64,000 nucleotides of DNA from Basidiobolus meristosporus CBS 931.73 (GCA_002104905.1 MCFE01000146.1:1-64000), one strand, 5' to 3'; shown: positions 51,363-63,300, counted from the stretch's first letter. The notes: generated by a model from the sequence alone, not told the origin. A program made the numbers and translations.

Positions 51363-52553
51363 CTAACTTGCTTCTCCAGGGTCAATTTTGTTCACAGAGC
51401 ATGGGGAGTCACCATAGTACCATTGCTGGTTATCACTTGCAAGGGGGTTGCAGGCAAATACTGATACCATTTGGCGGCAGAGTCGGGTGCAGCTTGCGTT
51501 GCTCAAGGGATATTTTCCACAGAGCCAAATAGTTGGCAAACCATAGGGTTCTGGGTAAGTTCCTTGGGAGGGTTGGAGAACAAGAAAAGGTGCAATAGCG
51601 CAATAAAGTCTTGCTTCTTTATCTTGCAAATGTTGTTGGGGCTTGTCCTTTTTGTGTTCAATATGATGGTGGGGGACCTTTTGAAGAGGACGTACACTTG
51701 GTTGGCAGTCACCCATTGTCGGTAACAAGTTTTGCTTCTTCCAAGATGTATTGTAATTCTTCTGTAGAAACTGTGGCGCAATTGAGGCGCTTTTGTACTT
51801 GCCTCATGGTTTCTACAGAGTCTGTGGTGGTTTCTTTGGCTTCTTAGAGTTGGACTTTGTACTGGTTCCTGAGTTGTCCTATGGTAAACCACTGTAATAG
51901 TTGTAAAACAGCAACTTGGTGAATGCATGGGTTAACTGGCCGGTGTATTTAATCTGTTTGCGTATCTTCTCTAAGATGGTTCCTTCTTGGAAATGTGGTT
52001 CAAGATGTTTGCGAATTTCTTGGAGGAGTCCTTCAATTGGGAGTTCTACTTCTGGTGCTCTTGCAGCTTGTACCAGGTCTGTGTATACCTCAACAACCGC
52101 GGTACCTATCAATGGCAAGTATGCAACAAAACAGGGGGGCTCTCAAGGTCTTATGAGGGCGCAACAGTTGATTCCTTGTGTCTTCTGTCTGACTGTGTCC
52201 AGTATGGATATGGGAATCAGTGCGGCGTCCTTCTCCTTAATGATTAAGGAACCTCCTATTAGGTGGTACATGGTCTTCTTGGGTAGTATCTCCATGCTTT
52301 GTATTGGCATGGGTAACTTGTCTTGTCCCTCTCTGATTGTGTCTTGTATCAACATGACTGCTCCAGCAAACAACTCTTCATAGGTGGCTCTTATTGCATG
52401 TAATGCTTGTACCATATCTCTCAACACTTGCAGGTTGGTTTCATTGTTGATATCATCTTGGTTCTTGCTGGTGGGAGGAGTATTGCCAGTTTTGGGTGAA
52501 CTGTTTCCTTTGGCGCTTTCTATATGCATTCTTTTGTTCTCCCCTTTGGGCAA
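51363..52553 (-). pseudogene. Additional ORF region downstream of integrase in gypsy A
   Basis: About 1.2 kb of partly open frames lie between the integrase C-terminal domain and the 3' LTR: 52553-52143 (NETNLQVLRDMVQALHAIRA, EELFAGAVMLIQDTIREGQD), 52118-51879 (PIEGLLQEIRKHLEPHFQEG) and 51928-51503. The region is rich in amphipathic helix. It is not a chromodomain and I see no signal peptide or TM pair typical of an envelope gene. It could be a third ORF of the element or captured host sequence. Confidence 0.45.
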
Positions 52554-53044
52554 ACTTCCTTGTGCATATCATTTGTGCCTATATTGACTAAAATCTCCTC
52601 TAATAAGCTTTGTATATATCCCGTGTCTTCCTCTATCCTTGTCCTGATAACTAATTAGTCACACTTTGGTTTCAGTGATGATTGGTGGATCATCATGAAA
52701 CGGTTTCAGATGGGCTGGCGCTACATTGCTGATTGTCTTGTTGTTCAGGGTAATGGTGTACTTTAGCCCGTGGTCCAAGCTAATGACGGTGCAAGGGCCA
52801 ATCTATTGAGGTGTAAATTGTGGGCAAAACTTGAGGCCTGCAACGGTTTGATTGTACCACACTTTATTGCCTGGTTTCCACTTTTGTCCTGTTAGTTCTC
52901 ATTTTTGGGTGGAGGGGGAAGGTGCTTGTCAACATTTTCAAATACTTTTATGTATAGGTGGGCAATACAGTGTATCAACCTTTCTACATAGTCATTATGT
53001 GTCATCAAGGGGACACCTTCCATTGTCAATCCAGTTTCTTCACG

Positions 53045-53482
53045 CTACTTGGGCCTTTGTTTGTTCAGAACTTTGTTTGGGGAGAAACCTGTTGTTTCAT
53101 TTGGTATTGTACGCATTGCTAGGAGTGTCAGTAGTAGTAACTTGGCCCATGATTGGGGTAGTTCCCAGTGGAGCTTCTCTAGTATGTGGCAACACATCTG
53201 GTTCATTCTCTTGGCTAATCTGTTGGTCTGGGGGTGATATGTGGCCATGAAGACCTGTTTCATGCCCATCATTTTGCACAACTGGGCCACGGTGTTGTTC
53301 AGGAAGGAGCCACCATTGTTGGACAAGAGTATCTGAGGATATCCGTGCCGGCAGATGAGGTGTTCTAGAATGAATTGGGCAGTTGTCTTCTGGTCTTTAT
53401 TTTGGATGGCTTGGGCTTCTACCCACTTTGAGAAATAATTGGTAGCAATTATTAGGTATTGTTCTCCTTTCTTTGTTTTCAT
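53045..53482 (-). pseudogene. Integrase core of gypsy A with altered catalytic sites
   Basis: Recognisable as rve-type integrase: TNYFSKWVEAQAI, LSNNGGSFLN, ATYHPQTNRLAKRMNQ. The family has Asp in the first two catalytic positions (TDYFSKW, SDNG), and both are Asn here (GAT to AAT, GAC to AAC), which should abolish catalysis. The frame continues into a GPF/Y-like C-terminal domain (IGPCTVISLDHGLKYT) near 52800. Confidence 0.85.
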
Positions 53483-54597
53483 AAAGGACCCAACAAAGTT
53501 GATCCCTACCCAATAGAAGGGTAGGTCAAGCGGTATTGGTGCATTGTCCCTATCTCTTGACTTTGGTTAAATCTTTTGCAGGTGGAGCATCTTTGTAGTG
53601 TATTCACAACATTGGTCATCATTTTTTCTCAATAAAACATCTTCCTTAACATCTTGTATGTTGTTAAAGGGTTAGCGTGTCCTAATGACATATGTCTTTC
53701 TTGTATGATTTCTTTGCAGGCAGTTATTGGGGGTACCTCAACTCTGAACTGTCCTTGGAGGAGCCATAATTGGTTTTCTTGTACTTTGTACTGACACCAT
53801 TTCTTTCAAAAGTCTCTCTTCTGCTTGTTTATAACAACGTGTTTGGGATACTTCCCTCTTCTTTTAAATCAGATTATGTCTTTGTAGTCATTGCTGATGC
53901 ATACTTGGCAAACAGGATAGCAACTGAGGAAGTCTGCATCTTGGTGTTTCTTGCCGGCGGGATGAATTATTTCAAGGTCGTATTCTTGTAGTTGGAGGGC
54001 CCAATGTGCTAGTTGACCGGTAAAGTCTTTAATTTTCATCAGCCAGACCAGTGCGCTGTGGTCTGTTACTATTGTGAATTGGCAACCATGTATGTATTTG
54101 TGGAATTATTTAATTGAATAAACAACAGCCAGACATTCTATCTTGTTAACGGGGTAGTGACGTTTGTGTTTGTTTAACAAACGGCTCACGTAACCAATTG
54201 GGTGGAATTCACCGGGTTGGTGGTATTGTCCCAGTACAGCGCCTATACTGGCAAGACTTCCATCAGAGTTAATAAAAAATCTTGCATCCCAATTGGGAAA
54301 ACGCAACACTGGCGGTGACGTCAGGGAATGTTTTGGCTGATTGAATGCTCTCTTTTGAGGCTCTGACCATACAAAACACTGGCCTTTTTATGTCAATTTG
54401 TATAGGGGGGCTGCTATTGTTGCAAAGTTTTTGTCAAAGCGGTGATAGTAGCTGGCTAATCCTAGGAATCCCAACACTGCATTAATATCCTGTGGTGCAG
54501 GTGTATCTTGAACAGCTTTCAGGAGTGAAGTAGATGGGTACATTCCATCTGCCAAGATCTTGTGGCCCAGGAACAACAATTTTGTATACAGGAAATG

Positions 54598-55140
54598 TCA
54601 CTTCTTGGGATGTAGTTTGAGTCGGTTTTTGAGGAGGGCTGTCAGGATACGTTGCACATAGTGTATATGTACCTCTACATTGGGGGAATATATTGTGATA
54701 TTGTCCAGATACACAAGAGCGCATTCCCATTGTAGATTTCCTAGCACCTTGTTGGTCATCCTTTGGAATGTAGCGGGGGCATTGCACAAGCCAAAGGGTA
54801 GTTGGTTCCATTTGTATAATCCCAATAATGTTATAAAAGCGGTTTTGGGTTAATCTTCCAGGGCTACTTCTACTTGCCAATACCCAGGGATTAAGTCAAG
54901 AGAGCAAAAATATTTAGCTCCGATTAATCTGTCCAACAGGTTGTCTATTTGCAGTAGTGTATGCACGTCCTTCCGGGTGATGGCATTCAATTTTTGGTAG
55001 TCAATGCAAAAGCATTGCTTTCCGTCTCTCTTTGGGACTATCACTACAGGGGAGGCCCACGGAGACTGGCTCTCTGTAATGATGTTGTCTTTCAATAAAG
55101 TTTCAATTGTCTCTTTGATATGGTCCATATCAATTTTCAA
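54598..55140 (-). pseudogene. Reverse transcriptase of gypsy A with YLDN in place of YLDD
   Basis: Motifs in order: IITESQSPWASPVVIVPKRDG, CIDYQKLNAITRKD, CSLDLIPGYWQV, a break near 54,850, LPFGLCNAPATFQR, and LVYLDNITIYSP. The second catalytic Asp of the YxDD box is Asn. RNase H follows at 54309-54106 (INSDGSLASIGAVLGQ). Confidence 0.88.
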
Positions 55141-55834
55141 GCTCTATAGGCTTTTTGCTTGATGGGGTATTTGTTGGTGAGGTGGATTTGGTGATATACC
55201 TCAGGTATATGACCAATTACTTGGTTCTTAGAGAATACTTGGGCAAGCGGGCGTATTCCTTCTAGGACCTTGTCTTGTAACACAGGCGGTAGACTGGGGT
55301 CCACATATAGTTTGGGGAGTTCTTCTTCTGGTTCCTTGTTTGTAGGTGGTTTTTGGTTGTTTCTGTCAACTTCCTCTAGGTTTAACAATGGTACTCCTCT
55401 AGGCAATGTCACTGTATGTCACCCATTGTTGACCACTAAGCACTTCGGACTTTGCGTTGCAAATTTTGGTGGTATCCATACTTGAGGGATCAAGATTCCT
55501 TCCAGTTGCTTGGATGCCTTTGCTGTGGTTATCATTCTTCCGCTTGTCAAATAAGCAATTGGTGTCTCTAATGAGATCACTGTCTCACTGGCGGATGTTA
55601 TTTTATCACCTTTTGTGTGATGATTGGGGACTCCAACAGTTTCACCTCTACAATTGTCACACTGTTGCTATGCACCTTGCTCTTGTTAGTGATATGAATC
55701 AGTGGGATACTCTCAGTATTCCACCTGAGTTCAGATGCACTGTAAAGTATATCCATCTTATGTTGGATAAACCAACTCTTGCCAATGAGTAAGTTGTTGG
55801 CAGCAACAGGTAGAACCATGACATCTTGGTATAG

Positions 55835-56570
55835 TAGACTTGTTCCGTTGGATGGTGCCACATTGAGCCATGAGTGCCAAATCATGCCATAGTGTGCCAG
55901 AGAGGCCAATTGTGCCTCAACCTGGCCACAGAGTGTGAAACATAGCTCCGCATCTTCATGAAAAGCAGCCCCTGTGTTTCACCCATTGCACAGGAGAAAA
56001 TTCATTTTTTGACCTTTTTTTTTGGATCAATGTTGTGCAGGATGTATTAGAGCACAAGCAGATTGAAGATATGCATCTGGCACTCAATACCCATGTCACT
56101 CTGAATCTAGCTCCGGTAGCTTGTATCATATCACAAAAATGAATGGCACTATCTTGGTCCACTGGTACTATATGGCACTATATTTAAATATTAGCCCTAA
56201 AGTAAGATCTATACAAAGCACTTATAGTGCCAGATAGTACCAGTGGACCAAGATAGTGCCATTCATTTTTGTGACATGATATAAGCTACAGGAGCTAGAT
56301 TCAGAGTGCCATGGGTAATGAGTACCAGATGCATATCTTCAGTTCTCCTGTGCTGTTACACATCCTGACCTACATTGATCCACAAAAAAAGGTCAAAAAA
56401 TGGATTTTCTCCTGCGCAATGGGTGAAACACAGGGGCTGCTTTACATGAAGATGCAGAGCTATGTTTCATACTCTGTGGCCAAGTATAGGCTCACTTGAC
56501 CTCTCTGGCACACTATGGCATCATTTGGCACTCATGGCTCAATGTGGCACTATCCAACGGAACAAGTCTA
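55835..56570. mobile_element. Fold-back MITE-like element inside gypsy A protease
   Basis: It is 736 bp and almost wholly palindromic. The left arm from TAGACTTGTTCCGTTGGA (55835) pairs with the right arm ending TCCAACGGAACAAGTCTA (56570) over about 350 bp, with a short AT-rich centre near 56,180-56,215. Arms include matching blocks such as cagcccctgtgtttcaccc (left) and its complement near 56,430. Flanking protease sequence continues on either side. There is no coding capacity of its own; a TA target duplication is possible but not certain. Confidence 0.85.
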
Positions 56571-58027
56571 TTATCAAGTTGCCTGACCAGATGGGGCAAT
56601 TAGGCACCACACCTACCGTTGTTTCCAGTTGGTCATTTGCTAGCCGTACTCAAATGGTGTTGTTGGGGACTATGTCTAATTTTAGACATTTCACTAATGA
56701 CTTGGACATGATCAATGTAGAGGATCCTGTGTCAATAAGGGCAAGAATCTCCTTATTCTCTATACATACCTTTACATATGTACCTTTATTTAGTTTTTGC
56801 AGGACCATCTGGTTGACATGAAGGGTTGTGATCTCCTTCAATCCCTCTATCAGTTCCTTGACTAGAGCCTGGGCAAGTCCCAGTAAATTGGTTATTGGGA
56901 GGGTTGCCTTGGTTTGCTCTAGTACCCTCATTATAGGGAATAGGCCATGGGAAGATGTGCTAGCGTTCTTTGTTTGCTTTAACACTTCTTCCCAAGGCTC
57001 ATTACGTACTTATTCACCTAATTCCACGTTCTTTCCTTTTGACAGAACCTCTACTACAAGTTCCTTTGCCTCCTCTCTAGAAGCACCATGTTGACGCTTC
57101 TTCTTCCTCACTTTGACTGTCCTGACCAGAGGGCTTAGATTGACTGAGTCCTGTTGGCCTCCTGGCAAGGGACTCTGTCTTTTGATGCCTTCTTCTCTTT
57201 TGTGTCCAGTATGGCTTCTTGTCAGTACTGTTTTTCACATTTGTGGGCCCGGTGACCTACTTTGCCACACACATAACACGGAGATTGTTGTTGCGGTTGT
57301 TACATCTGTTGGGTCAGGGCTTGTACCTGGGCCTTTAGATCTACAACAGCTTCCCAGAGTTTATCGCCTTCTTTGGGGACTTCTTGGACATTGTTGATCA
57401 AGAGTTCTTGGACCTTTTGCCATAACTCTTCTAACTCACAGTCTTTTGGGGAGGCAATTTTCCTTTCTTACAGGGGATCCCTGTCCTTCAATCACTTGTA
57501 TCACTCTAGGGTAGCCCCCATAGTAAGATGACCCCTTGCACTTGTTTGACCAACTCTTGCAGCATTTTACATCCCTGTTGTTCTTTGGATGCCCTACGTC
57601 TTATTTTGTTGTCTAAGCCCATGATGTAATACCTCATGAGCTGTTATTTGGCAGTTTTGTCCTTTGGGAGACATCAAACTTGTTGGAGAAACAGTTCAGT
57701 GTAGGCTTCATAGCTCTCACTGCTTTTCTTCTGTGAGGACAGTAGAAGGGCTTTGTAGTGGTATCCTTTGGCATATAGAAAGCATGTCTTGCAGGCTTCT
57801 TATAGTGCATCCCAGTTGTCTTTAACTGCATCTTCCAACCCATAATGCCATCACCATGCTGACCCTTCCATATGTCTTGCAAACTCCCTTACTTTCTTAT
57901 TGTTGTCCCATCCTGCATCAACCGCAACTCTCTCAAACTTACCAAACCACTCAAGGGCTTTCTCTCTCTTTCCCTTGTATGTTTTTAGTTTGATTGTAGT
58001 AGTCATTACATCACTTGTGCTTATTCT

Positions 58028-58042
58028 GCAGAGACGGCACCA
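58028..58042 (-). other. Primer binding site of gypsy A
   Basis: On the minus strand TGGTGCCGTCTCTGC starts four nucleotides inside the 5' LTR, complementary to a tRNA 3' end ending CGGCACCA. I cannot say which tRNA. Confidence 0.65.
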
Positions 58043-58046
58043 AATA

Positions 58047-58417
58047 TATGGGTTATTACTGACTGTACTTGGTGAGTGGGAGAGCTTATAGGTTAAGTTA
58101 GTACCACTTGGCTCAGAGTAGCTTCAAATAGAAGGTAGCAAGGTAATAAACACTTGTGTTTATTTTGTCCAGAATCCCCTTGTCTAGGTTAAATTGGGTA
58201 CATATATATATCACCAGGGGGGGCTTAGATAATAGTTAATGTGTGATAAAATAGGGGTGTGAACACCTTCCTGTTATGGTAAGTGTTCTAACTAGATAAG
58301 GGGAGGGATAGGAGGGAGGGCGTGTGGGGGAATCATAGGGAGGATACTGGGGGATTTTAGGTAGGACTCTGGGGAGAACTCTTGGGTGAAGAGTGGGTAT
58401 TGCATTTAGTACTCACA
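58047..58417 (-). repeat. 5' LTR of gypsy element A
   Basis: 371 bp, TATGGGTTATT (decayed TGTGGG) to ACTCACA, followed by the target duplication tagtt at 58418. Differences from the 3' LTR are mostly C/T and G/A exchanges. Confidence 0.93.
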
Positions 58418-58556
58418 TAGTTTACAGCTGTTACAGTATTGGAGCTTTGGTACAATACTCTAACAAAGGACTTTGAGCCAGTACCTTCTGAAGTGATGCA
58501 AATTTATTCATAATTTTGGATTATGGCTCAATAATTGTATTCTTGACAAACTAAAC

Positions 58557-59171
58557 ATGTCCAGTACAGAGTACAGCTTTGCAAGCATGATGGCTGCCTT
58601 TGCCCAGCTGCAACAAGACAATGCAGATTGCAGAAACACTGTTTCTCAGCTTCAGAGCCAAAATACTCAACAGCCTATCCATACTCCCTCCTACCATGAT
58701 CCCAAGATCACTTCCGCCACCAGGCTCAGTAGCTCCCAAAATGAGTTCAAAGGTCTCATCAACATAGTCAAACATCACTTGTTGCTACTCTGCAATTGGT
58801 TCCCAACAGATCAAGCAAAAGTTAGTTATATCTCTAACCTGCTCACTGGAACTACCCAGAAATGGTTCTCCCCTTTGGCAAAAATTAACTCCCCTCTACT
58901 TAGTGACTGCCATGCCTTCCTCACAGAAATGGAGCTAACATTTGGCAACATTGACCAAGTCAGAGCTGCTGCCAACAAGAGCAAGAACTTGAAGCAAGAA
59001 AACAGACCTGCATCTGCCTATGCTTCAGAGTCTTGGCTACTAGACAGTAACTTCAGCCTTTGGGGTGATGCTGCCTTAATTACTCAGTTTCAAGATGGAC
59101 TCAATTATGAAGTCAGTGACCTGCTACTCATACTCACTAACCCAACTACCTTTGGTGAAGCAGCAAGTTAA
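58557..59171 (+). pseudogene. Gag of gypsy element B
   Basis: 204 codons: a coiled start MMAAFAQLQQDNADCRNTVSQLQSQ, then the retrotransposon gag core (LLLLCNWFPTDQAKVSYISNLLTGTTQKWFSPL, FLTEMELTFGNIDQV). It stops at 59171 (AAS then TAA), and homologous-looking coding sequence continues afterwards (CFLQKKQKF), so the gag frame is truncated by mutation. No zinc knuckle survives. Confidence 0.8.
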
Positions 59172-59525
59172 GCAATCCAATATGATAATTGCTTTTTACA
59201 GAAGAAACAAAAGTTCCAACATACTTATCAGCTTACCTCCTTCCCAGTAATCCAGTTACCCAGTGCTAAGCCTGATAATCCTATTCAAATAAACAGTGCC
59301 AAATACAAGAAACTTACAACAGAAAAAAGATCCAGATGTTGATAGACAAACCTTGGCCTTTGCTGTGGCCAACCAGACCAATTTGCCAAGCCTTGTCCCA
59401 ACAAGAAGTCCAGCTTCAAACTCCTGCCATCAACTAGCAAACAGCCTTCTCCAGAACTCTACAGTGGCAGGCTTGCAACTGGACCCTCCAATCAATGTTT
59501 AACACATTCCAGAAACATCATATAC

Positions 59526-59738
59526 TAGACTTGTTCCATTGTGCCATTGACCATAGTGCCAGAGAGTGCTGTATATTTTGTTATTAGCTTGATATTTTAG
59601 GGTCATATGCATGTCAATTTTGATCCCAAATTGGCACTGTATGGCACCATCTGGCACTCTGTGGCAGGATCAGGCACCATCTGGCATGCTATGGCGCTAT
59701 TGGACGCCATGATCAGCTAGAATGATGGAATAAGTCTA
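59526..59738. mobile_element. Second MITE-like element, same termini as the one at 55835
   Basis: 213 bp from TAGACTTGTTCCATT to GATGGAATAAGTCTA, so the terminal inverted repeats match those of the 736-bp element. The interior has repeated tggcac/tggcacc words, as in the larger copy. It is inserted between gag and protease of gypsy B. Confidence 0.75.
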
Positions 59739-60134
59739 CCACCAAGTCCATCCAGTCCATAAGAATGCCTGTCAACATCCATATCCCGGAATCCAGTCCT
59801 GTCCATGTTTTTGCCCTCATAGATTCTAGTGCTTCCTCCTGTTTCATTGACTAGTCCTTTGTCCGTAAGCACAAGGTCCCCACTATCCTTAAGTCCTGTC
59901 ATATCCAAGTAGAAGTTATTGATCAAACATCCCTTTCCTCTGGTGCTAATGCCCATGAGACTGGTCTACTCCAGCTGTCCACTACTGGTCACCATCAGAC
60001 AATAGCCTTCAACATCATCAACTCTCCCCACTACCCCATAGTCCATGGAAGCTAATGGCTAAGTCACCATAACCCAGCTACCAACTGGAAGACCAAAGCC
60101 CTGACATTCTGTAGGGTCCATCAGGTCAACTCCA

Positions 60135-60750
60135 TTGAGTAAGATCACAATCAGGAACTGGTACCCTTTGCCCCTGATCAACACCCTGTTGGATCAACAC
60201 TCTACTGTCAAAGTGTTTATCAAAATTGACCTCAGAGGAGCTTACAACCTTGTTAGGATCAAGCCTGGCAATGAATGGAAAACTGCCTTTAGAACAAGAT
60301 ATGGTCACTTTGAGTATAAAGTTAAGCTATTTGGCCTCACCAATGCCCCAGCTGTCTTTAAGTAGTTGATGAATAACATATTCTGTGAGTACCTTGACCA
60401 ATTTATGGTTATCAACCCTGATGAAGCCCTGATCTACTCCAAGTCTCATGAAGAACATAATTTCCATATGAAGAAAGTCTTGACCAAGCATGACACCACT
60501 TGCCTCCATGCCAAGCTGACAAAATGTGAGTTTGACAAGACAGAGGTTGAGTTCCCAGGGGATCTTATAAGCTCAAATGGAACAAGAATGGACCCCCAGA
60601 AAGTAGAAGCCATCCAATCCTGGAAAACTCCCTCTTCTGTAAAAGAAGTGCAATCCTTCCTTGGATTTGCCAACTTACAATGTAGATTCATTGCTGACTA
60701 CTCCAAGATAGTCACTCCCTTGACAAAGCTCACCCAGAAAAATCTGCCTG
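60135..60750 (+). pseudogene. Reverse transcriptase fragment of gypsy B
   Basis: [39 protein letters not shown] and [11 protein letters not shown], then a stop. After it the YLDD box region is corrupted (MVINPDEALIYSKSHEEH). The connection domain follows: KLTKCEFDKTEVEFPGDLIS, VQSFLGFANLQCRFI, PLTKLTQKN. Catalytic function is lost. Confidence 0.88.
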
Positions 60751-60751
60751 T

Positions 60752-61555
60752 TGTGGTGGTGTAGAGGTACTCCTGGGAGAAGCTACACAACTCAAGGTGT
60801 GTGAGGTGTCTGATGGGTGCAATAACCTCTGTGTCTAAACTGCTGGCGTCTTTGTCAGTATGTCTCTATGGTAAAAGCTCCTGCTTCTCTAGCTTCCCAG
60901 GTGCTCCAAGTGTCTCCAAAGGCCTCTGTGTGTCTTGTGCACTACCCTGAAAAGCTCCTTGATGGCAGGTCTGAGATGTACTGTTGAAGGCAGGTGCAGT
61001 GATCAACTGCTAATCAATAAGGGAGAAGTGTTACTGATAGAAGGGATGATTTATTGATGAGGGATTGCTTTTGCTTAAATACTTTTCCTGCTTGCCAAGT
61101 GATTACTAATGACAAGGTTCTAGAAGATTCTAGGTATCAGTGGAACTCTTGATGACATCATTATGAGCTAAAAATATACCAATAATGTCCTGGAAGGTTC
61201 TAAAAGGCACAGCACGCTCAACCAATCAGGAATCAATAGTCTGCAACATGTGCAACATAGAAATACCATATATGATATTGAAATGGTAGGGATGGTAACA
61301 CAGACCTAGCTCATGTGTCATGGGTACTGATGCGGGTACTTGCCTTATGTAGATACATATACTGAGCACAAAGCTGAATAACATCTGAGATAACTAATGC
61401 TAATAACTAATCAGGGTAAGCATCATATGGGGATAAAACTGATAATATGGGCAAAAGAAGAATGGGATAATACTGATAAGATAAAATATGGATAAGTATA
61501 TCATAATGACTATATGAATAAACTTGTCTGTGGGAGGTATGTTTACCCTACCACA
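60752..61555. repeat. 804-bp insertion, probably a solo LTR, in gypsy B
   Basis: Coding sequence breaks after TQKNLP and resumes at NKEQLESF. The insert has TG...CA ends with short inverted similarity (TGTGGTGGTGTA / TACCCTACCACA). The flanking words cctgt and ccgtt are only loosely alike, so the target duplication is not clean. No ORF of note lies inside. Confidence 0.6.
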
Positions 61556-61563
61556 CCGTTGCC

Positions 61564-61935
61564 ATGAATAAAGAACAGCTTGAGTCCTTTGATTCTATCA
61601 AGAAATCCTTCTTGTATGCCCCACTGCTTGCCCACCCTGACGTTGCAAGACCTTTCATCATAGAAACCAATGCCTCTGATGTTACCCTTGGTACCACCCT
61701 TTCCTGCTATGATGACAAGAATGTGCTACACCCTATTGCATTCTATGCTCAAAAACTTACTCTAGCTAAAGTAAACTATGATATCTGTGACAAGGAGCTA
61801 TTTGCAATCATTGTTGCCTTTGAACAATGGAGACACTTTTTTGATGGTGCAGCCCTAAAGATAAAGATCTTTTGTGACCACAAAAGCCATGAATACTTTA
61901 CCACCTCAAAAGTACTGAACCAGAGACAGGTCTAA
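61564..61935 (+). pseudogene. RNase H domain of gypsy B
   Basis: LLAHPDVARPFIIETNASDVTLGTTLSCYDD, LHPIAFYAQKLTLAKVNYDICDKELFAIIVAFEQWRHFFDGA and IFCDHKSHEYF are classic Ty3/gypsy RNase H. The first catalytic position is Asn (ETNAS for the usual DAS/DASD). It ends at a stop at 61935. Confidence 0.88.
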
Positions 61936-62767
61936 TGGTCCCTCTTCCTGTCTAGCTTTGACTTTGTCATCACCTAAAGACCAGGTGTGAGACAAGGAAA
62001 ACCTGATGCCCTGTCCAGAAAGGTAGCTTATTCCCTTGAAGAAGGGGATGATGCCTGTTGGCAAATGAAAAACCCTGTACTTGACAAAAGACATTTTGAA
62101 CTCCTTGCAAACCAGTCCTCCAGTATTATAGCTTCTCTACTCCTTGAGAAAGTCAAGACTAGCTAAGCCACCAACTCCACAGCTGCAACAATCAAGAAGT
62201 ATCTCAAGTCTCCCACTGACACACCACCCAAGTTCCCTAACGTCCAACACCTATATCTAGTCAATGACATCATTTATCACCAGCACTAACAGTTTGTCCC
62301 AGACCTTGATACAATGTTGAATATCATCCATTCTAACCATGATTCAATGACTGCAGGACATTTTGGTACGGCCAGAACCGTGTATGCAATCAAGAGAGAC
62401 TTCTAGTGGCCCAAGATGAAATCCCTTGTTAAGGAGTAACTGCAATCCTGTGATACATGTAATTGTGCAAAATCTGCCTGACACAAGCCATCTGGACTTC
62501 TTCAACCCTTGCCAGTTCCTGACCAGCAATGGAAATCAATATCAATGGACTTCATAATCAACCTCCAGAATTCAACCAATTCAATTCAGTCCCCGTAGTG
62601 GCAGATAAACTCACATAGTTGGCTCACTTCATTCTCTGCTTCAAGAATATAGATGCCAAGGAGACTGCCCACCTAGTAATCAAGAACATGTTTAGCTCCA
62701 TAATATCCCAAGTGACATTGTATCTGATAGAGGACCCCAATTCATATCAAATTATTGGAATCACTTC

Positions 62768-63088
62768 ATGCAATATCTTGGTGTGATAGTCAAGCTCTCA
62801 AGCGCTTTTCATCCTCAGTCACATGGTCAGACAGAAAGAATCAACCAGATTCTTGAACAATACCTCTGGTGCTATATCAACTATCAGCAAGACACCTGGA
62901 CTCAGCTGTTAACACTTGCAGAACTTCCCTACAACAACTCATGTCAGAGTGCAACTGGTCTCACCCCATTCTATGCAAATTATGGTATTCATCTGCAATT
63001 TGATATTCAGATCCCAACAAAACCTGCAAGCCCCTCAGCAGGTGAACATGTGTTAACAATTTTAGAAATTCAAGAAACACTAAAGTAA
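62768..63088 (+). pseudogene. Integrase C-terminal half of gypsy B
   Basis: MQYLGVIVKLSSAFHPQSHGQTERINQILEQYL contains the HPQ-DGQTER-type block with the catalytic Glu, followed by YNNSCQSATGLTPFYANYG. The upstream part (HH-CC finger GHFGTARTVYAIKRDF, CDTCNCAKS) is present from 62,300 but interrupted by stops. Confidence 0.88.
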
Positions 63089-63300
63089 GAACTATCCTTA
63101 GCCCATGAAGGGCACAAGAAGTTTGCAGACAACAAATGGCAGCCTAGCCCTAAGCTTAATGAAGGAGATTCTGTATGGCTCTTAAGAAGTAACATTGTTA
63201 CCAGCCACCCTTGTAACAAATTAGACAACAAGAAGCTAGCGCCATTTAAGAGTAAGAAGAAGCTTAGTCCAGCTGTATACCACTACAGTCACCACCGAGT

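Larger units (their letters stand above)
50946..58417 (-). mobile_element. Complete but inactivated Ty3/gypsy element A with target duplication
   Basis: 7.47 kb with two LTRs (50946-51317, 58047-58417) and flanking tagtt on both sides. Minus-strand order: primer site, gag (about 57980-57100), protease (LIDTGSSTLIMS at about 56720, interrupted by a MITE-like element at 55835-56570, then LPVAANNLLIGKSWF), reverse transcriptase (55140-54598), RNase H (54309-54106), integrase (53482-53045), integrase C-terminal GPF/Y-like domain (about 52900-52660), and then extra frames (52553-51363) before the 3' LTR. PR-RT-RH-IN order is diagnostic of Ty3/gypsy. Frames are interrupted, and catalytic Asp residues of RT and integrase are changed to Asn, so it is dead. 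Confidence 0.94.
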
